A stretch of DNA of 64,000 bases from a bacterium (GCA_018824305.1 JAHJGM010000040.1:1-64000); one strand, 5' to 3'; numbered from the stretch's first letter, positions 9,393 through 19,207 are shown. Numbers and translations: made by a program. The notes: generated by a model not told the origin, from the letters alone.

Positions 9393-9994
9393 TCATTTGA
9401 TCAGCTCTACTTCGATACGGCGGTTTTGTGCACGCCCCTCTTCGGTAGAATTGTCTGCGATAGGGTTTGCGTCACCTTTTCCGATAGCTGTCAGTCTTGC
9501 TCTTGAGATACCGTATCTTATCAGCGCCTCTTTAACTGCATCGGCTCTATTTTGAGATAGTTTGAGGTTTTTCTCAGCACTGCCCGATGTGTCCGTATAT
9601 CCTAGGATAAGGACATCATACCCCTCATTGTCTTTTAAAAACTGTGCAAAATCTTTTACATCGTTTAAAACAGTATCTGTCACGTTGTATGCATTTTGCC
9701 CAAATGTCACATGTAACGCTTTAGTCGTAGGGCATCCGTCTGCATCCACCGCAAAACCGCTCGGTGTATTTACACATTTGTCTTTTGAATCTACGACACC
9801 GTCATTATCGCTGTCAAGCTCTTTTGCGACTGCTTTTTCTTCCTTTTATCTTGCACCTGCTGTTTTTTGAGAACAGGTTTTTCTTTCTTGATAACAGGCG
9901 CCATTTCGACAGAGACAGGCTTGATAAAAGGGTACTCCTCAGCTGCGATGGATAAAGCGGAAAATGTCAGTAGCGATAATAGGATATATTTCAT
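9393..9994 (-). pseudogene. OmpA-family outer membrane protein, frameshifted
   Basis: The first part (9994 to about 9840) encodes a signal peptide (MKYILLSLLTFSALSIAA) and a Lys/Pro-rich linker. The second part, one frame away, encodes a thrombospondin type 3-like calcium repeat (DSDNDGVVDSKDKC) and a complete OmpA peptidoglycan-binding domain (GYTDTSGSAEKN, then NRRIEVELIK at the end). The span is 602 bases, one short of a multiple of three. Adding one A to the ATAAAAGG tract near 9843-9850 joins the frames as Q-D-K-K-E-E-K-A-V-A-K-E-L-D, giving about 200 residues. This is either a homopolymer sequencing error, a phase-variable tract or a recent mutation; the domain itself shows no decay. 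Confidence 0.8.
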
Positions 9995-10074
9995 AAAATA
10001 CTCACTTTTTTGTTTTTTAAATTATAACTAAATTTTAAAATAATGAGCAAAGTTCTATTTAATAAACGATAAAA

Positions 10075-10539
10075 TCAGAGTATCTCTTTGATCTTTTCAT
10101 TGGAAGTAGTGAACAATAGCCTTTCTAAAAGGTTTATCTGAGCGATCAGTTCGTTTGAGATCTCCTCGAGTTTGTCGTAATACTCTTTTGCCTTGGTGAT
10201 ATCATGGATCGATACCTCTTGTCTAATCTTAAAAAACTTAGACAAAACCCCTTGTTTGTGATTACCAAAATAGATATTATATATGTTCAAATACTTCTCA
10301 TGCAGATCATTGTGGAGCTGTTCTATCTTACTTATACACTCTTCTTGTCTGCTTGAAAGAGCACTGAGCTTTTGACCGTCACCATAAAACCATTTTCCAA
10401 ATTCGCACTCTTTTGAGTCTATCGGGATATCGTCTTTTTGTATATCGAGACCTTTTATAAGCAGTTTTGCTCTTTGTGCCCAGCGCACATGTGAAGACTT
10501 CGCCACTATTAACTGCGCTAAAGTGTGTGCTTTGTCCAT
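10075..10539 (-). CDS. Stand-alone CZB (zinc-binding chemoreceptor) domain protein
   Basis: 154-residue soluble protein matching the CZB domain, a four-helix zinc sensor normally attached to chemoreceptors or diguanylate cyclases. The expected ligands are visible: His in KSSHVRW (about 17), Cys in CEFGKWFYG (about 45), and His residues in LHNDLHEKY (about 76-80). It has no receptor or enzymatic domain, so it probably acts in trans. Campylobacterota carry several such single-domain CZB proteins. AGGGG lies about seven bases before the ATG. It is apparently monocistronic. Confidence 0.85.
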   Translation of the reverse strand: MDKAHTLAQLIVAKSSHVRWAQRAKLLIKGLDIQKDDIPIDSKECEFGKWFYGDGQKLSALSSRQEECISKIEQLHNDLHEKYLNIYNIYFGNHKQGVLSKFFKIRQEVSIHDITKAKEYYDKLEEISNELIAQINLLERLLFTTSNEKIKEIL

Positions 10540-10680
10540 GCAAATCCCCTTTGGTATGCTTAGTCGGATTATGCGATTAAAAAATCACAAAACTATTTCT
10601 AAATTATGCTTTCTAATCTATTTGTTTAAAATAGTTCACACCATAATGATGTAAAATCACACAAAATGAAAGGATCTATG

Positions 10681-11208
10681 ATGTCTATGAAAAAACTTCT
10701 GCTCGGCGGCGGATGCTTTTGGTGTGTCGAAGCCGTATTTAGCAATGTCAAAGGTGTCTCAAAAGCCATTAGCGGTTATGCCGGAGGCAAAAGAAAAAAT
10801 CCGTCGTATGAGCAGGTATGCAGCGGTGCTACTGGGCATGCAGAGGTAGTGGAGATACATTACGATGATGAGCTTATAACGATGGATGAACTATTAGATA
10901 TATTTTGGGAGATACACGATCCGACTACCCTAAACCGCCAAGGTGCCGATGCAGGGACGCAATACCGTTCGGTCGTATACTACAGCGATGCACAAGAGAA
11001 AGAGAAGATACTAAACTCCATAAAAAAAATCTCTGAAAAATTTGAAGATGAAGTAGTGACAGAGGTAAGCGAGCTTCCGGAATTTTATCCTGCTGAAGAT
11101 TATCATCAGAACTATTTTGCGCAAAATCCGAATCAGGGATATTGCAGAGTGGTCATCGCTCCAAAACTCCAAAAATTCATGACGCATTTTCCCAATAGAC
11201 TTGCATAA
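10681..11208 (+). CDS. msrA: Peptide-methionine (S)-S-oxide reductase
   Basis: Reduces the S-epimer of methionine sulfoxide in proteins and free methionine. The catalytic motif GGGCFWC places the nucleophilic Cys at residue 12 from the chosen start. GYAGG, GHAEVVEI and the C-terminal EDYHQNYFAQNPNQGYC are family hallmarks. ATGs occur at 10666, 10678, 10681 and 10687 in the same frame; AAAGGA at 10669-10674 best serves 10681. Length of about 175 aa is normal. It is a single-domain form without MsrB. Confidence 0.95.
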   Translation: MSMKKLLLGGGCFWCVEAVFSNVKGVSKAISGYAGGKRKNPSYEQVCSGATGHAEVVEIHYDDELITMDELLDIFWEIHDPTTLNRQGADAGTQYRSVVYYSDAQEKEKILNSIKKISEKFEDEVVTEVSELPEFYPAEDYHQNYFAQNPNQGYCRVVIAPKLQKFMTHFPNRLA

Positions 11209-11306
11209 GCATTTTTTATAAAGCGAGTAAGCTGTTTATTATTTTATAATGTGCTAAAATAGATTTACTAAATAGTGATAAAAAACATAGAAACCAAGGA
11301 GAGTGG

Positions 11307-12260
11307 ATGGAAAAAATTTACGATATGGTCATAGTCGGAGCAGGTCCTGCGGGCATAGCTGCTGCGGTCGAGAGTTATATGCTCGGGATCAGAAACATCT
11401 TGATGCTGGAAAAAGATGAAAACCATAATGCCACGATCCGAAAATACTACAAAGACAACAAGCGTGTCGATAAGGACTGGAAGGGTCAAAAGGTAGAACT
11501 TGACGGGAATATCTATTTTCTCGACGGCACGAAAGAGACGACGCTGGACTTTTTTGACGAGGTGATAAAAGCTCACGGCGTAGAACTGAAGACTCATACA
11601 GAAGTCAACAAGATAGAAAAAACTGACGGTATCTTTGATGTATACATCGCAGGAGGATGTATCAAAGCAAAATATGTGGTCGTCACGATAGGCAGAATGG
11701 GAAAACCAAACAAACCCGACTACAAGATACCCTCATCGATAAAAAAACTTGTAGGCTACACACTTGATGATTGTAAAGACGGTGAAAAGATCTTAGTCAT
11801 AGGCGGCGGTGACAGCGCTATAGAGTATGCCGTAGATCTGAGTGCAAGAAATGAGGTGGCGATCTGTTACAGGCGCGCGACTTTTAGACGTGCCAATCCT
11901 ACGAACCAGAAAGATATCGCCAATGCTATCGCTCATAAGGAAGTGCGTCCTATCTTAAATGTGAACATCTCCGGACTCGAAGATGAGAATGGTAAAGTAA
12001 AAGTGCTTTTTGAGGAGATCGAGGCGGAGGTGTATGACAGAGTCATCTATGCGATCGGCGGGACGACTCCAAGTGCGTTTTTGGCTAGTTCGGGCATAGA
12101 GGAGCAAGAGGGCAAACCTGTGCATGATGATAACTACGAAACAGCCGTAGAGGGACTTTTTGTAGCGGGAGATATCACTCAGGAGTCAGGCGGATCTATC
12201 GCACTTGGACTCAACCACGGATACAAGATAGCGTGTCATATCAATAATAACTGTATCTAA
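11307..12260 (+). CDS. YpdA-like FAD/NAD(P) oxidoreductase (thioredoxin reductase fold)
   Basis: 317-residue flavoprotein of the thioredoxin-reductase fold. The FAD motif is VGAGPAG near residue 11, the NAD(P) motif is VIGGGDSAIEYA near 170, and the closing motif is LFVAGDITQ near 280. The redox-active CxxC of true thioredoxin reductase is missing, as in the YpdA/bacillithiol-disulfide reductase-like group and the related proteins of Campylobacterota. The physiological substrate is unknown, possibly a low-molecular-weight disulfide. AGGAGAG sits directly upstream of the ATG. It stands alone between msrA and a convergent gene. Confidence 0.8.
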   Translation: MEKIYDMVIVGAGPAGIAAAVESYMLGIRNILMLEKDENHNATIRKYYKDNKRVDKDWKGQKVELDGNIYFLDGTKETTLDFFDEVIKAHGVELKTHTEVNKIEKTDGIFDVYIAGGCIKAKYVVVTIGRMGKPNKPDYKIPSSIKKLVGYTLDDCKDGEKILVIGGGDSAIEYAVDLSARNEVAICYRRATFRRANPTNQKDIANAIAHKEVRPILNVNISGLEDENGKVKVLFEEIEAEVYDRVIYAIGGTTPSAFLASSGIEEQEGKPVHDDNYETAVEGLFVAGDITQESGGSIALGLNHGYKIACHINNNCI

Positions 12261-12268
12261 TAAAAACT

Positions 12269-12637
12269 CTACTCTTTGATGATCGGTTCGTCTGTAGAGG
12301 TCTCGATATCAAATCCTCCATCTTCATTGGGGATCAAAAGAGAGAGCTCTATGGAGCAGTGAAGATACTCTGCCGTTGTGATGGGCGGATTGTTCTTATC
12401 CTGAAACGCAGCTACTTTGGCATTGTAGATAATGTCGTCGATAAGCGTTCTGCAGGCATCGCTTGATGATGCTTTGCCACGGAGTTCATCATCTACTTTG
12501 ATGGATACCACGGTATTCATCTTCTGCTCTAAAACAGGATACTCCTTTAAAAGGGCATCCCTGTCGATTTTTCTTTTCGCTTCGATCACCTCTTCGATGG
12601 AGTCGCGTACAAGTTGTAAAAGCGGTGATCTTGCCAT
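12269..12637 (-). CDS. Shortened AMMECR1-like domain protein
   Basis: The pattern LLQLVRDSIEEVIEAKRK, LLKEYPVLEQKMNTVVSIKVDDELRG, then IYNAKVAAFQDKNNPPITTAEY and IELSLL follows the AMMECR1 / AmmeMemoRadiSam protein A fold, where the corresponding text is usually LARxxIE, YPxL, FVTLxxxGELRGCIG and NAxxAAFxDPRFPP. The conserved GCIG core is replaced by GKASSSDAC, and the C-terminal third of the usual length is missing (122 aa instead of about 180-200). It could be a degenerate family member or an early-diverged short form. The match is by eye and function is unknown. Confidence 0.5.
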   Translation of the reverse strand: MARSPLLQLVRDSIEEVIEAKRKIDRDALLKEYPVLEQKMNTVVSIKVDDELRGKASSSDACRTLIDDIIYNAKVAAFQDKNNPPITTAEYLHCSIELSLLIPNEDGGFDIETSTDEPIIKE

Positions 12638-12679
12638 TTCCTGCGACTCCTTGTATGCGATTTTCTAAATTATAGCAAA

Positions 12680-13837
12680 TTATGCAACTATTTTTTCTTT
12701 TAAATAATTGTTCAGAAGTTTGATGAGAAGCATAACGATGATGACTTGAAAAAGCGATGCAAGGATGAAGGCATAGTAGTGAAACTGGTCTATACTGTCC
12801 GCATTATAGGCAAGTGTCGCCATTGCGATGAGTAGAGTAAGCGGCATCGATTGGCTGAGTCCCATAAGTATCGAGTCTTTGAGACCATACTCTTTTATAA
12901 ATACAAGGGAGCTGACCAAACGCATACTTATCATTGCAAAAGTGATGATCAATGCTTTTACGATAAGACCGTCGATTAAAAGTGCATTGAGATTGAATGT
13001 GCTCCCGATATGGATAAAAAATATAGGAATTAAAAATCCAAATCCATAACTGCCGAGTTTTTCAGGCAGCTCATCTTTGTGTTCAAAGAATGTAGGGATA
13101 AACATACCTGCCAAAAACGCGCCGAACGCGAGTTCAAGATTGAGGTAAAGCATTACGGCAACGAGTATGAAAAATATCCCCATCGAGAGTCTTATATCTT
13201 GTTCTTTATTGTCATTATAAGGCATAAGTGCGACTGAGACCTCCGGAAACCACCAAAAGAGCAGCTGCAGTGAGCGAAACAGCAAAAGCATAAAGAGCAA
13301 GAAGAGGATGAGAGCAAAAAGTGCTTTAAACAGGCCGATCCCGCTTCCATACTCTAGAGCGGCAGAGACCAAAGTAAGCAAAGCGATACTGACGACTTCA
13401 CCGATCCCTCCCGCTGTCATCGAGAGTGTCAGCCAATCCGTTTTGCCGTACTCTTTTGAAAGTGTCGCGATAAGCCCCACTGAGATAAGAGGCAAAAGAA
13501 CCATAAAGATCTTTCCGAGTGCAAAGTACATAGAAAATGCGACAGAGGAAGCATAGAGCAAAAGAAGATAGAACAAGATCATCTTGACAAGTCTTTTGGG
13601 TGTCTTTAATACTTTGTTGAGATCGACTTCAGTCCCTGCGATAAACATAAGATATAAAAATCCAAACTCTGCGACTATGTCAAAAAGAGTCTGGTGATGG
13701 ACTAAGCCGATATACCCGAGCACTGAACCGAAAACAATCTCGATAGGTGTTGTAGGAAGTTTTAATATTTTTGCAAAAAATGGAGAAAATATGACTATCA
13801 AAGAGATAGTCAATATCAGTTTTACATCATCAATCAA
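12680..13837 (-). CDS. CPA2-family cation:proton antiporter
   Basis: 385-residue integral membrane protein with about 11-12 hydrophobic segments and no soluble C-terminal RCK/TrkA domain. It matches the Na+/H+ exchanger (CPA2, KefB-like) domain. The family features PTTPIEIVFGSVLGYIGL near residue 30 and FGAFLAGMFIPTF near 245 are present. It probably exchanges Na+ or K+ for protons across the inner membrane. It sits just downstream of bioB on the same strand with a 24-base gap, so co-transcription is possible. The start codon here is TTG or a nearby codon with AGGT upstream; the exact start is not firm. Confidence 0.85.
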   Translation of the reverse strand: MIDDVKLILTISLIVIFSPFFAKILKLPTTPIEIVFGSVLGYIGLVHHQTLFDIVAEFGFLYLMFIAGTEVDLNKVLKTPKRLVKMILFYLLLLYASSVAFSMYFALGKIFMVLLPLISVGLIATLSKEYGKTDWLTLSMTAGGIGEVVSIALLTLVSAALEYGSGIGLFKALFALILFLLFMLLLFRSLQLLFWWFPEVSVALMPYNDNKEQDIRLSMGIFFILVAVMLYLNLELAFGAFLAGMFIPTFFEHKDELPEKLGSYGFGFLIPIFFIHIGSTFNLNALLIDGLIVKALIITFAMISMRLVSSLVFIKEYGLKDSILMGLSQSMPLTLLIAMATLAYNADSIDQFHYYAFILASLFQVIIVMLLIKLLNNYLKEKIVA

Positions 13838-13861
13838 AACTTTTTACCTCCACATGTAAGA

Positions 13862-14710
13862 TCAGACATTGGGTGATGTCGCTATACCAAATCCAAGAGA
13901 TTTTAACATATCCAGATCTCTGTTTTTTTCTCTTCCCAAAGTCGTCAGATAGTTTCCGATGACGATGGAGTTCGCACCGGCTTCAAATATCTCAGCTTGT
14001 CTGTCGCCAAACATCATCTCTCTTCCGCCTGCCACCATGATCCTGTCTGCATCAGATAAGATCTCACGAGTGAGTCTTATTAGCTCCAAGGCTTCATCGA
14101 CACTCAGTGCGTTTGGTTTTAGAGGAAGAGCCGGATTATGGTGATAAAAGTTTATCGGAACAGAGGTAGGGTTAAGCTCTTTGAGTGAGTTTAGCATACT
14201 TATCCTGTCTTCTTGCGTTTCTCCGAGTCCAAAAATACCGCCTGTAATGAGTACAAGTCCGGCTTTGTTTACATTTTGGCAAGTCTCGAATCTTTCATCC
14301 CACGGATGGGTCGTGCAAATATGGGGATAAAACTCACGTGAAGTCTCAAGGTTATGATTGTATGCTTTTATGCCCGATTCTTTTAGCTCTAAAAGCTGTT
14401 CAAGAGATGCTGTTCCGTTACATGCGATGAGTCGAAGGGAGGGAACTTCACGGCTTACTTCGCGTGCGACTTCACATACGAATTTCAGCGTCTTGTTATC
14501 CAGACCTTTGTGCGCCGTTACCAGACAAAAACCAAGAGCACCGCTCTCTTTTGCTTCTTTTGCTTCTTGGACTATCTTCTCTATGGGTTTTTGGATGTAA
14601 CGCTCTATGTCTGCTTTATATTTTACACTTTGGGAGCAAAATTTACAATCTTCGTTACATGTACCGCTGTTGATATTGCTTATCGCACATAAAAAAATAT
14701 TTTTGCTCAT
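13862..14710 (-). CDS. bioB: Biotin synthase
   Basis: Radical SAM enzyme inserting sulfur into dethiobiotin. The SAM-cluster cysteines are C18, C22 and C25 (CNEDCKFC). The auxiliary-cluster cysteine candidates are in GFCLV and ETCQN, and the arginine-containing segment VAGGREMMFGD is conserved. The 282-residue length is the short form typical of Campylobacterota. Its start overlaps the stop of the upstream phosphodiesterase gene by four bases (ATGA), so the two are translationally coupled behind topA. Confidence 0.95.
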   Translation of the reverse strand: MSKNIFLCAISNINSGTCNEDCKFCSQSVKYKADIERYIQKPIEKIVQEAKEAKESGALGFCLVTAHKGLDNKTLKFVCEVAREVSREVPSLRLIACNGTASLEQLLELKESGIKAYNHNLETSREFYPHICTTHPWDERFETCQNVNKAGLVLITGGIFGLGETQEDRISMLNSLKELNPTSVPINFYHHNPALPLKPNALSVDEALELIRLTREILSDADRIMVAGGREMMFGDRQAEIFEAGANSIVIGNYLTTLGREKNRDLDMLKSLGFGIATSPNV

Positions 14711-15225
14711 ATTGTCCTCTCAAAAAAGAAGTGAGATTCACTGAAATCACTGCTTTTTGGTTTTTTATTGTAATAGGTCACGCCGTATTTGTTTGCAGTT
14801 ACTTCTAACATCGCACATTCGATAAGCGGTTTGTTCCTTGCACAAGCCTCTCCGGGATTTAAAAAAAGCGTATTGTTTTTAAAATCACATTCAAAGATAT
14901 GCGTGTGTCCAAAGATGACTATGTCTGCATCCGGATTCATATAAAAGGGCAGATGCATAAGTTTGAAATTCGTATTTGCCAATTTGAAATAATAGGGTTC
15001 CTGCACAAGATTGTATCTGTTGTGAAAATTCACAAGAGGTGCATCGTTGTTCCCGTAAACGGCTACATATTTTACGCCGCTGTTTTTTAGGTACTCTAAG
15101 ACTTTAGGTTCGACGATATCTCCCGCATGTATTAAAAACTCTGCACCGTTTTTTATCAAGTGATTTATGATCTCTTGCGCAAACTCAGATTTCTTATGCG
15201 TATCCGAGAGTATACCGATTTTCAT
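14707..15225 (-). CDS. YfcE/MJ0936-type metallophosphoesterase
   Basis: 172-residue calcineurin-like phosphoesterase with the metal-binding series DTH (residues 8-10), GD (about 35), GNND (about 58-61), and GHTHIFE near 105. Proteins of this type are phosphodiesterases with broad in vitro activity; the natural substrate is unknown. It lies one base after the topA stop and overlaps bioB by four bases, making a topA-phosphoesterase-bioB transcription unit. Confidence 0.88.
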   Translation of the reverse strand: MKIGILSDTHKKSEFAQEIINHLIKNGAEFLIHAGDIVEPKVLEYLKNSGVKYVAVYGNNDAPLVNFHNRYNLVQEPYYFKLANTNFKLMHLPFYMNPDADIVIFGHTHIFECDFKNNTLFLNPGEACARNKPLIECAMLEVTANKYGVTYYNKKPKSSDFSESHFFFERTI

Positions 15226-15226
15226 C

Positions 15227-17449
15227 TCAGCTCTCTTCGCTCTCTCTTGGAGTACGGTTTTTACATTTTATACACTCATATATCTCTTTGTTTCTATAGA
15301 CTCTTGCAGCAAGTACGCCGTTACATCCATCCTCTTCACATCGAAGAGTCGTCGGCTCGAATTTAGAGATAAATGTACATTTCGGATAGTTTTCACATCC
15401 CCAAAAAGCACCTCTTCTAGATTGGCGAAACAGCAGTTTTCCTCCACAATCAGGACACGGGATCGCTGATTCTTTGGCCGTTGATTCAAGTGCTTTCGTG
15501 TTTTTACATTTTGGGTATGCGCTACATGCCAGAAATTTACCGTTACGGCCGTTTTTGACGACCATATCGCTGCCGCATTTGTCACATTTTTCTTCACTTG
15601 TCTCAGATGCAGGCTTCTCCTCTTTCTCTTCGCCCTCTATCTGTTCTGTATATTTACATTTTGGAAATCCGCTACATGCGATGAAGTTTCCATAACGTCC
15701 CGAGCGAAGAAGAAGTTCACTGCCGCATTGTGGACAGCTTTTACCGGTTGGTTGAGCCAGTTTTGTACTGACGATATTTTTTTTACCCTCTTCGATCTCT
15801 TCCATAAACGGGAAGTAGAAATCTTTGAGAGTCTTCTGCCAGTCTTTACCATTTTCGGCGATCTCATCGAGTACTTCTTCCATATTTGCAGTAAAGGAAG
15901 CGTCAACGATCTCTTTAAAGTGTTTTTCTAGAAGTTCCGTTACCGTAAAAGCCATCTCGGTAGGCACTAGTTGTTTTTTCTCGACATTTATATAGGTTCT
16001 TACCGTCAATGTAGAGATGGTAGGTGCATAGGTCGATGGACGGCCGATCCCCTCTGCTTCAAGTTTTTTGATGATCGAAGCTTCGCTGTAACGCGCCGGA
16101 GGCTCGGTAAAGTGTTGAGTCGGACTGATAGATTTTATCTCTATAGGTTCATTCTCTTTTAAAGCAGGAAGAAGTTTGTCTTTGTCGTCGCTTCCCATGA
16201 CTTTATAAAAACCGTCAAATAATAGTTTTCTTCCCGTTGCTTTAAATTCAGAGTTTTTACCGCTAAAAGTGATGCTTTGCTGTTCAAACAGTGCATCGTT
16301 CATCTGACAAGCCATAAATCTTTCATAGATAAGTTTGTAAAGCTTGATCTCATCTGCTTTGAGATACTTTGATGCGATCTCAGGCGTGAAATGAAGCATT
16401 GTCGGGCGGATTGCCTCATGCGCTTCTTGTGCACCTTTTGATTTTTTTACATACACTTTAGGAGACTGTGGAAGATATTTGTCTCCATATCTTTTTGAAA
16501 TTTCCTCACGTACTGCTTCTACTGCTTCTTGTGCCATGTTCAATGAATCGGTACGCATATAGGTGATGACTCCAGAAGTCCCATCAGGAGTTTTGACACC
16601 TTCATAAAGAGACTGTGCGATCATCATGGTCTTTTTCGGTGAGTAGCCGAGTTTGCTTGAAGCCGTTTGTTGCAGTGTCGATGTCATAAACGGAGGCGGA
16701 GTCGATGTCTTACGCTGTTTTGTTTCTATGGCAGATACGATGAAGGAGTCTTTTTGTACATCTGCTACTATTTTTTTAGCTTCATTAGCATTTTTAATAG
16801 AGAGTTTTTCTATTTTATCGCCGTAAAAAGATGTCAGGTTTGCTTCGATATCAGGTTTAAAAAGGGTATCGATAGTCCAATATTCCTCAGGTACGAATGC
16901 TTTTATCTCACGTTCACGGTCGACTATGATCTTGAGTGTCGATGATTGGACACGTCCTGCTGAGAGCCCTTTTTGTATCTTTGAACTCAGAAGCGGAGAG
17001 AGTTTATAACCCACGATCCTGTCAAGCAGACGGCGTGTCTGCTGTGCATTTACACGGTTCATATCTATGCTTCTTGCAGTTTGGAGTGCATGAGTGATAG
17101 CAGTTTTTGTGATCTCATGAAATACGATCCTTGGCAGTGTGTCAGGGTCTTTTTTTATAGCTTGGGCTATGTGCCAGCCTATCGCTTCTCCCTCGCGGTC
17201 CTCATCGGTCGCGATATAGATGGTATCTGCTTTTTTTGCTAAATCCTGTATCTCTTTTACTGTGGCAGCGTTCTCTTTTGCGACGCTGTATGCAGGAATG
17301 AGCTCATTGTTCTCATCTACTGTTATTCCAAAACGTGATTTAGGAAGGTCTCTTATGTGCCCTTTTGAGGCGATGACCTCATACCCTTTTCCCAAAAAAT
17401 TTTTTATTGTTCGCGCTTTTGCCGGTGATTCGACGATAATTAAGTCCAA
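15227..17449 (-). CDS. topA: DNA topoisomerase I
   Basis: Type IA topoisomerase relaxing negative supercoils. The TOPRIM domain begins at residue 1 (IIVESPAKARTI) with the acidic triad at DEDREGE near residue 105. The catalytic tyrosine is in YMRTDS near residue 298. Four C-terminal zinc-ribbon units are present (CPQCG, CDKCG, CPDCG, CEEDGC), as in many Campylobacterota TopA proteins. The start is TTG at 17449, with AGGAAAA upstream; no in-frame ATG fits better. The 740-residue chain is complete. Confidence 0.96.
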   Translation of the reverse strand: MDLIIVESPAKARTIKNFLGKGYEVIASKGHIRDLPKSRFGITVDENNELIPAYSVAKENAATVKEIQDLAKKADTIYIATDEDREGEAIGWHIAQAIKKDPDTLPRIVFHEITKTAITHALQTARSIDMNRVNAQQTRRLLDRIVGYKLSPLLSSKIQKGLSAGRVQSSTLKIIVDREREIKAFVPEEYWTIDTLFKPDIEANLTSFYGDKIEKLSIKNANEAKKIVADVQKDSFIVSAIETKQRKTSTPPPFMTSTLQQTASSKLGYSPKKTMMIAQSLYEGVKTPDGTSGVITYMRTDSLNMAQEAVEAVREEISKRYGDKYLPQSPKVYVKKSKGAQEAHEAIRPTMLHFTPEIASKYLKADEIKLYKLIYERFMACQMNDALFEQQSITFSGKNSEFKATGRKLLFDGFYKVMGSDDKDKLLPALKENEPIEIKSISPTQHFTEPPARYSEASIIKKLEAEGIGRPSTYAPTISTLTVRTYINVEKKQLVPTEMAFTVTELLEKHFKEIVDASFTANMEEVLDEIAENGKDWQKTLKDFYFPFMEEIEEGKKNIVSTKLAQPTGKSCPQCGSELLLRSGRYGNFIACSGFPKCKYTEQIEGEEKEEKPASETSEEKCDKCGSDMVVKNGRNGKFLACSAYPKCKNTKALESTAKESAIPCPDCGGKLLFRQSRRGAFWGCENYPKCTFISKFEPTTLRCEEDGCNGVLAARVYRNKEIYECIKCKNRTPRESEES

Positions 17450-17533
17450 AATGTTTTCCTATATATAGTAGTATGCTACTTTTCGATTGTGAAAGTGTAT
17501 CAAAAAAAAATAAAATAATTTGAAAAAATAATT

Positions 17534-17560
17534 TAAAGCTTTTTTTTTAGGTGTCGATAT
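17534..17560 (+). promoter_or_regulatory. Sigma28 (FliA) promoter of flaA
   Basis: TAAAGCTT at 17534-17541, then exactly 11 bases, then GTCGATAT at 17553-17560. This matches the flagellar sigma28 consensus TAAAGTTT-N11-GCCGATAA in sequence and spacing. It is 70 bases upstream of the flagellin start and in the right orientation. Confidence 0.88.
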
Positions 17561-17595
17561 AGATTGTAACAGCAAGGATGCTGAAACAAATTTGA

Positions 17596-17610
17596 AGAGC
17601 TAGAAGCTCT
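17596..17610 (+). promoter_or_regulatory. Hairpin in the flaA leader
   Basis: AGAGCT, loop AGA, AGCTCT form a perfect 6-bp stem in the predicted 5' untranslated region, about 10 bases before the ribosome-binding site AAAGGA. It may stabilise or regulate the abundant flagellin mRNA; that role is inference. Confidence 0.6.
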
Positions 17611-17629
17611 CGCCCTAAAAGGATTTATT

Positions 17630-19123
17630 ATGGGTTTTAGAATAAATACAAATATTGCAGCTATGAATGCTCATACAAATGCAATGGTAAACAATCGTTC
17701 AATGGATAACTCACTTGCGAAATTGAGTTCAGGTCTACGTATTAATACTGCAGCAGACGATGCTTCTGGTATGTCAATTGCGGATTCTCTACGTAATCAG
17801 GCTTCTTCATTAGGACAAGCGATCTCGAATGCTAATGATGGTATCTCTATCATTCAAATTGCTGATAAAGCGATGGATGAGCAAACAAAAATTCTTGATA
17901 CTATCAAAACGAAAGCGACTCAAGCTGCACAAGACGGTCAAAGTGCTGACTCTCGTAAAGCTCTACAAGCTGACATCACTCGTCTTATGGATGAACTTGA
18001 TAACATCGCAGGAACAACTTCTTTCAATGGTCAAAACCTGCTTTCTGGTCAATTTACGAACAAAGAGTTCCAAATCGGTGCATACTCTAACCAATCTATC
18101 AAAGCTAGTATCGGTGCTACAAGTTCTGATAAAATCGGTTCTGCTCGTTTTGAGACATCGGCTACGATTACAGCTGGCGGTAGTACGACTTTAACATTTA
18201 AAAATGTTGACGGAGTAAATGACGTTACTTTAGAAAGCGTTAAAATATCTACAAGTGCCGGTACAGGTCTTGGTGTTCTTGCTGAAACTATCAACAAAAA
18301 CTCTGATGCTCTTGGCGGTATTGCAGCAAGTTTCCAAGTTGTATCAACTGGTAGTACATCAGTTTCAAGTGGTACTATTTCTGGACTTACTATTAACGGT
18401 ACAAATATCGGTAATATCAAAGTCGATGATGCAAATGACAGCAAAGGTGTTTTAGTTGCTGCTATTAACAACTTCTCTTCTGATACTGGTGTTACAGCAT
18501 CTGTTGATGGTCGTGGTCGTTTAGAACTTACATCTGGTGACGGACGTGCTATTCAAATTTCTGGTACAGGTCTAAGTACAGTTGCCGGTATCGGTGCTGG
18601 AGATAAAGATTTCAATGCCGGTCGTTTGACATTGACTCGTACTGGTGCTGCTGATATCATCGTAAGCGCAAGCGGTGCAGGTTCTTTAAATACTGCAATC
18701 ACAAATTCTGCAGAAGCTACGACAAACTTACGTGATATCAAAGGTTCTACTTCTGCTAATATCGCAAGTGCGATGGGTTTCAATGCGAATATGAATGCTA
18801 ATAACATCGATTCTGCAAAAGGTGCGGGTGTTACTACACTTAAAGGTGCGATGGGCGTTATGAAAATAGCGGATGCTGCTCTTAAAGCACTTGATAGAGT
18901 TCGTTCAGATCTTGGTTCTGTTCAAAATCAACTTGTTTCTACTGTTAATAACATTTCAGTAACACAAGTTAACGTTAAAGCTGCGGAATCTCAAATCCGT
19001 GATGTTGACTTTGCTCAAGAGAGTGCAAACTTCTCAAAAATGAATATATTAGCTCAATCTGGTTCATATGCTATGAGTCAAGCTAATGCTGTTCAACAAA
19101 ATGTGCTTCGTTTACTACAATAG
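17630..19123 (+). CDS. flaA: Flagellin A (sigma28-driven)
   Basis: Major filament subunit, exported by the flagellar type III system. The N-terminal D0/D1 segment ([15 protein letters not shown] through [15 protein letters not shown]) and the C-terminal D1/D0 segment ([18 protein letters not shown] to NVLRLLQ) are canonical. The middle (about 170-380) is the variable surface domain, rich in Ser/Thr/Gly/Asn and so a plausible target for O-linked pseudaminic acid glycosylation. Length is 497 aa. It is followed by its own terminator and a second very similar flagellin gene. AAAGGA lies six bases before the ATG. Confidence 0.97.
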   Translation: MGFRINTNIAAMNAHTNAMVNNRSMDNSLAKLSSGLRINTAADDASGMSIADSLRNQASSLGQAISNANDGISIIQIADKAMDEQTKILDTIKTKATQAAQDGQSADSRKALQADITRLMDELDNIAGTTSFNGQNLLSGQFTNKEFQIGAYSNQSIKASIGATSSDKIGSARFETSATITAGGSTTLTFKNVDGVNDVTLESVKISTSAGTGLGVLAETINKNSDALGGIAASFQVVSTGSTSVSSGTISGLTINGTNIGNIKVDDANDSKGVLVAAINNFSSDTGVTASVDGRGRLELTSGDGRAIQISGTGLSTVAGIGAGDKDFNAGRLTLTRTGAADIIVSASGAGSLNTAITNSAEATTNLRDIKGSTSANIASAMGFNANMNANNIDSAKGAGVTTLKGAMGVMKIADAALKALDRVRSDLGSVQNQLVSTVNNISVTQVNVKAAESQIRDVDFAQESANFSKMNILAQSGSYAMSQANAVQQNVLRLLQ

Positions 19124-19207
19124 TAGTAAATGAAATTGCTGCGTAGCAGTGCACATTTCCTGAAAACGGTCTAAGACTATTACAATAGTCTAAAACGTTC
19201 AAAATTC

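Noticed and set aside
9840-9860. Programmed -1 frameshift in the ompA-family gene
   Set aside because: No good slippery heptamer (GAAAAAG only) and no evident downstream pseudoknot; a one-base deletion or reading error explains it more simply.
18049-18471. 140-residue minus-strand ORF inside flaA, and a similar one in flaB (20074-20592)
   Set aside because: Shadow of repetitive, biased flagellin sequence; no ribosome-binding site and no recognisable protein.
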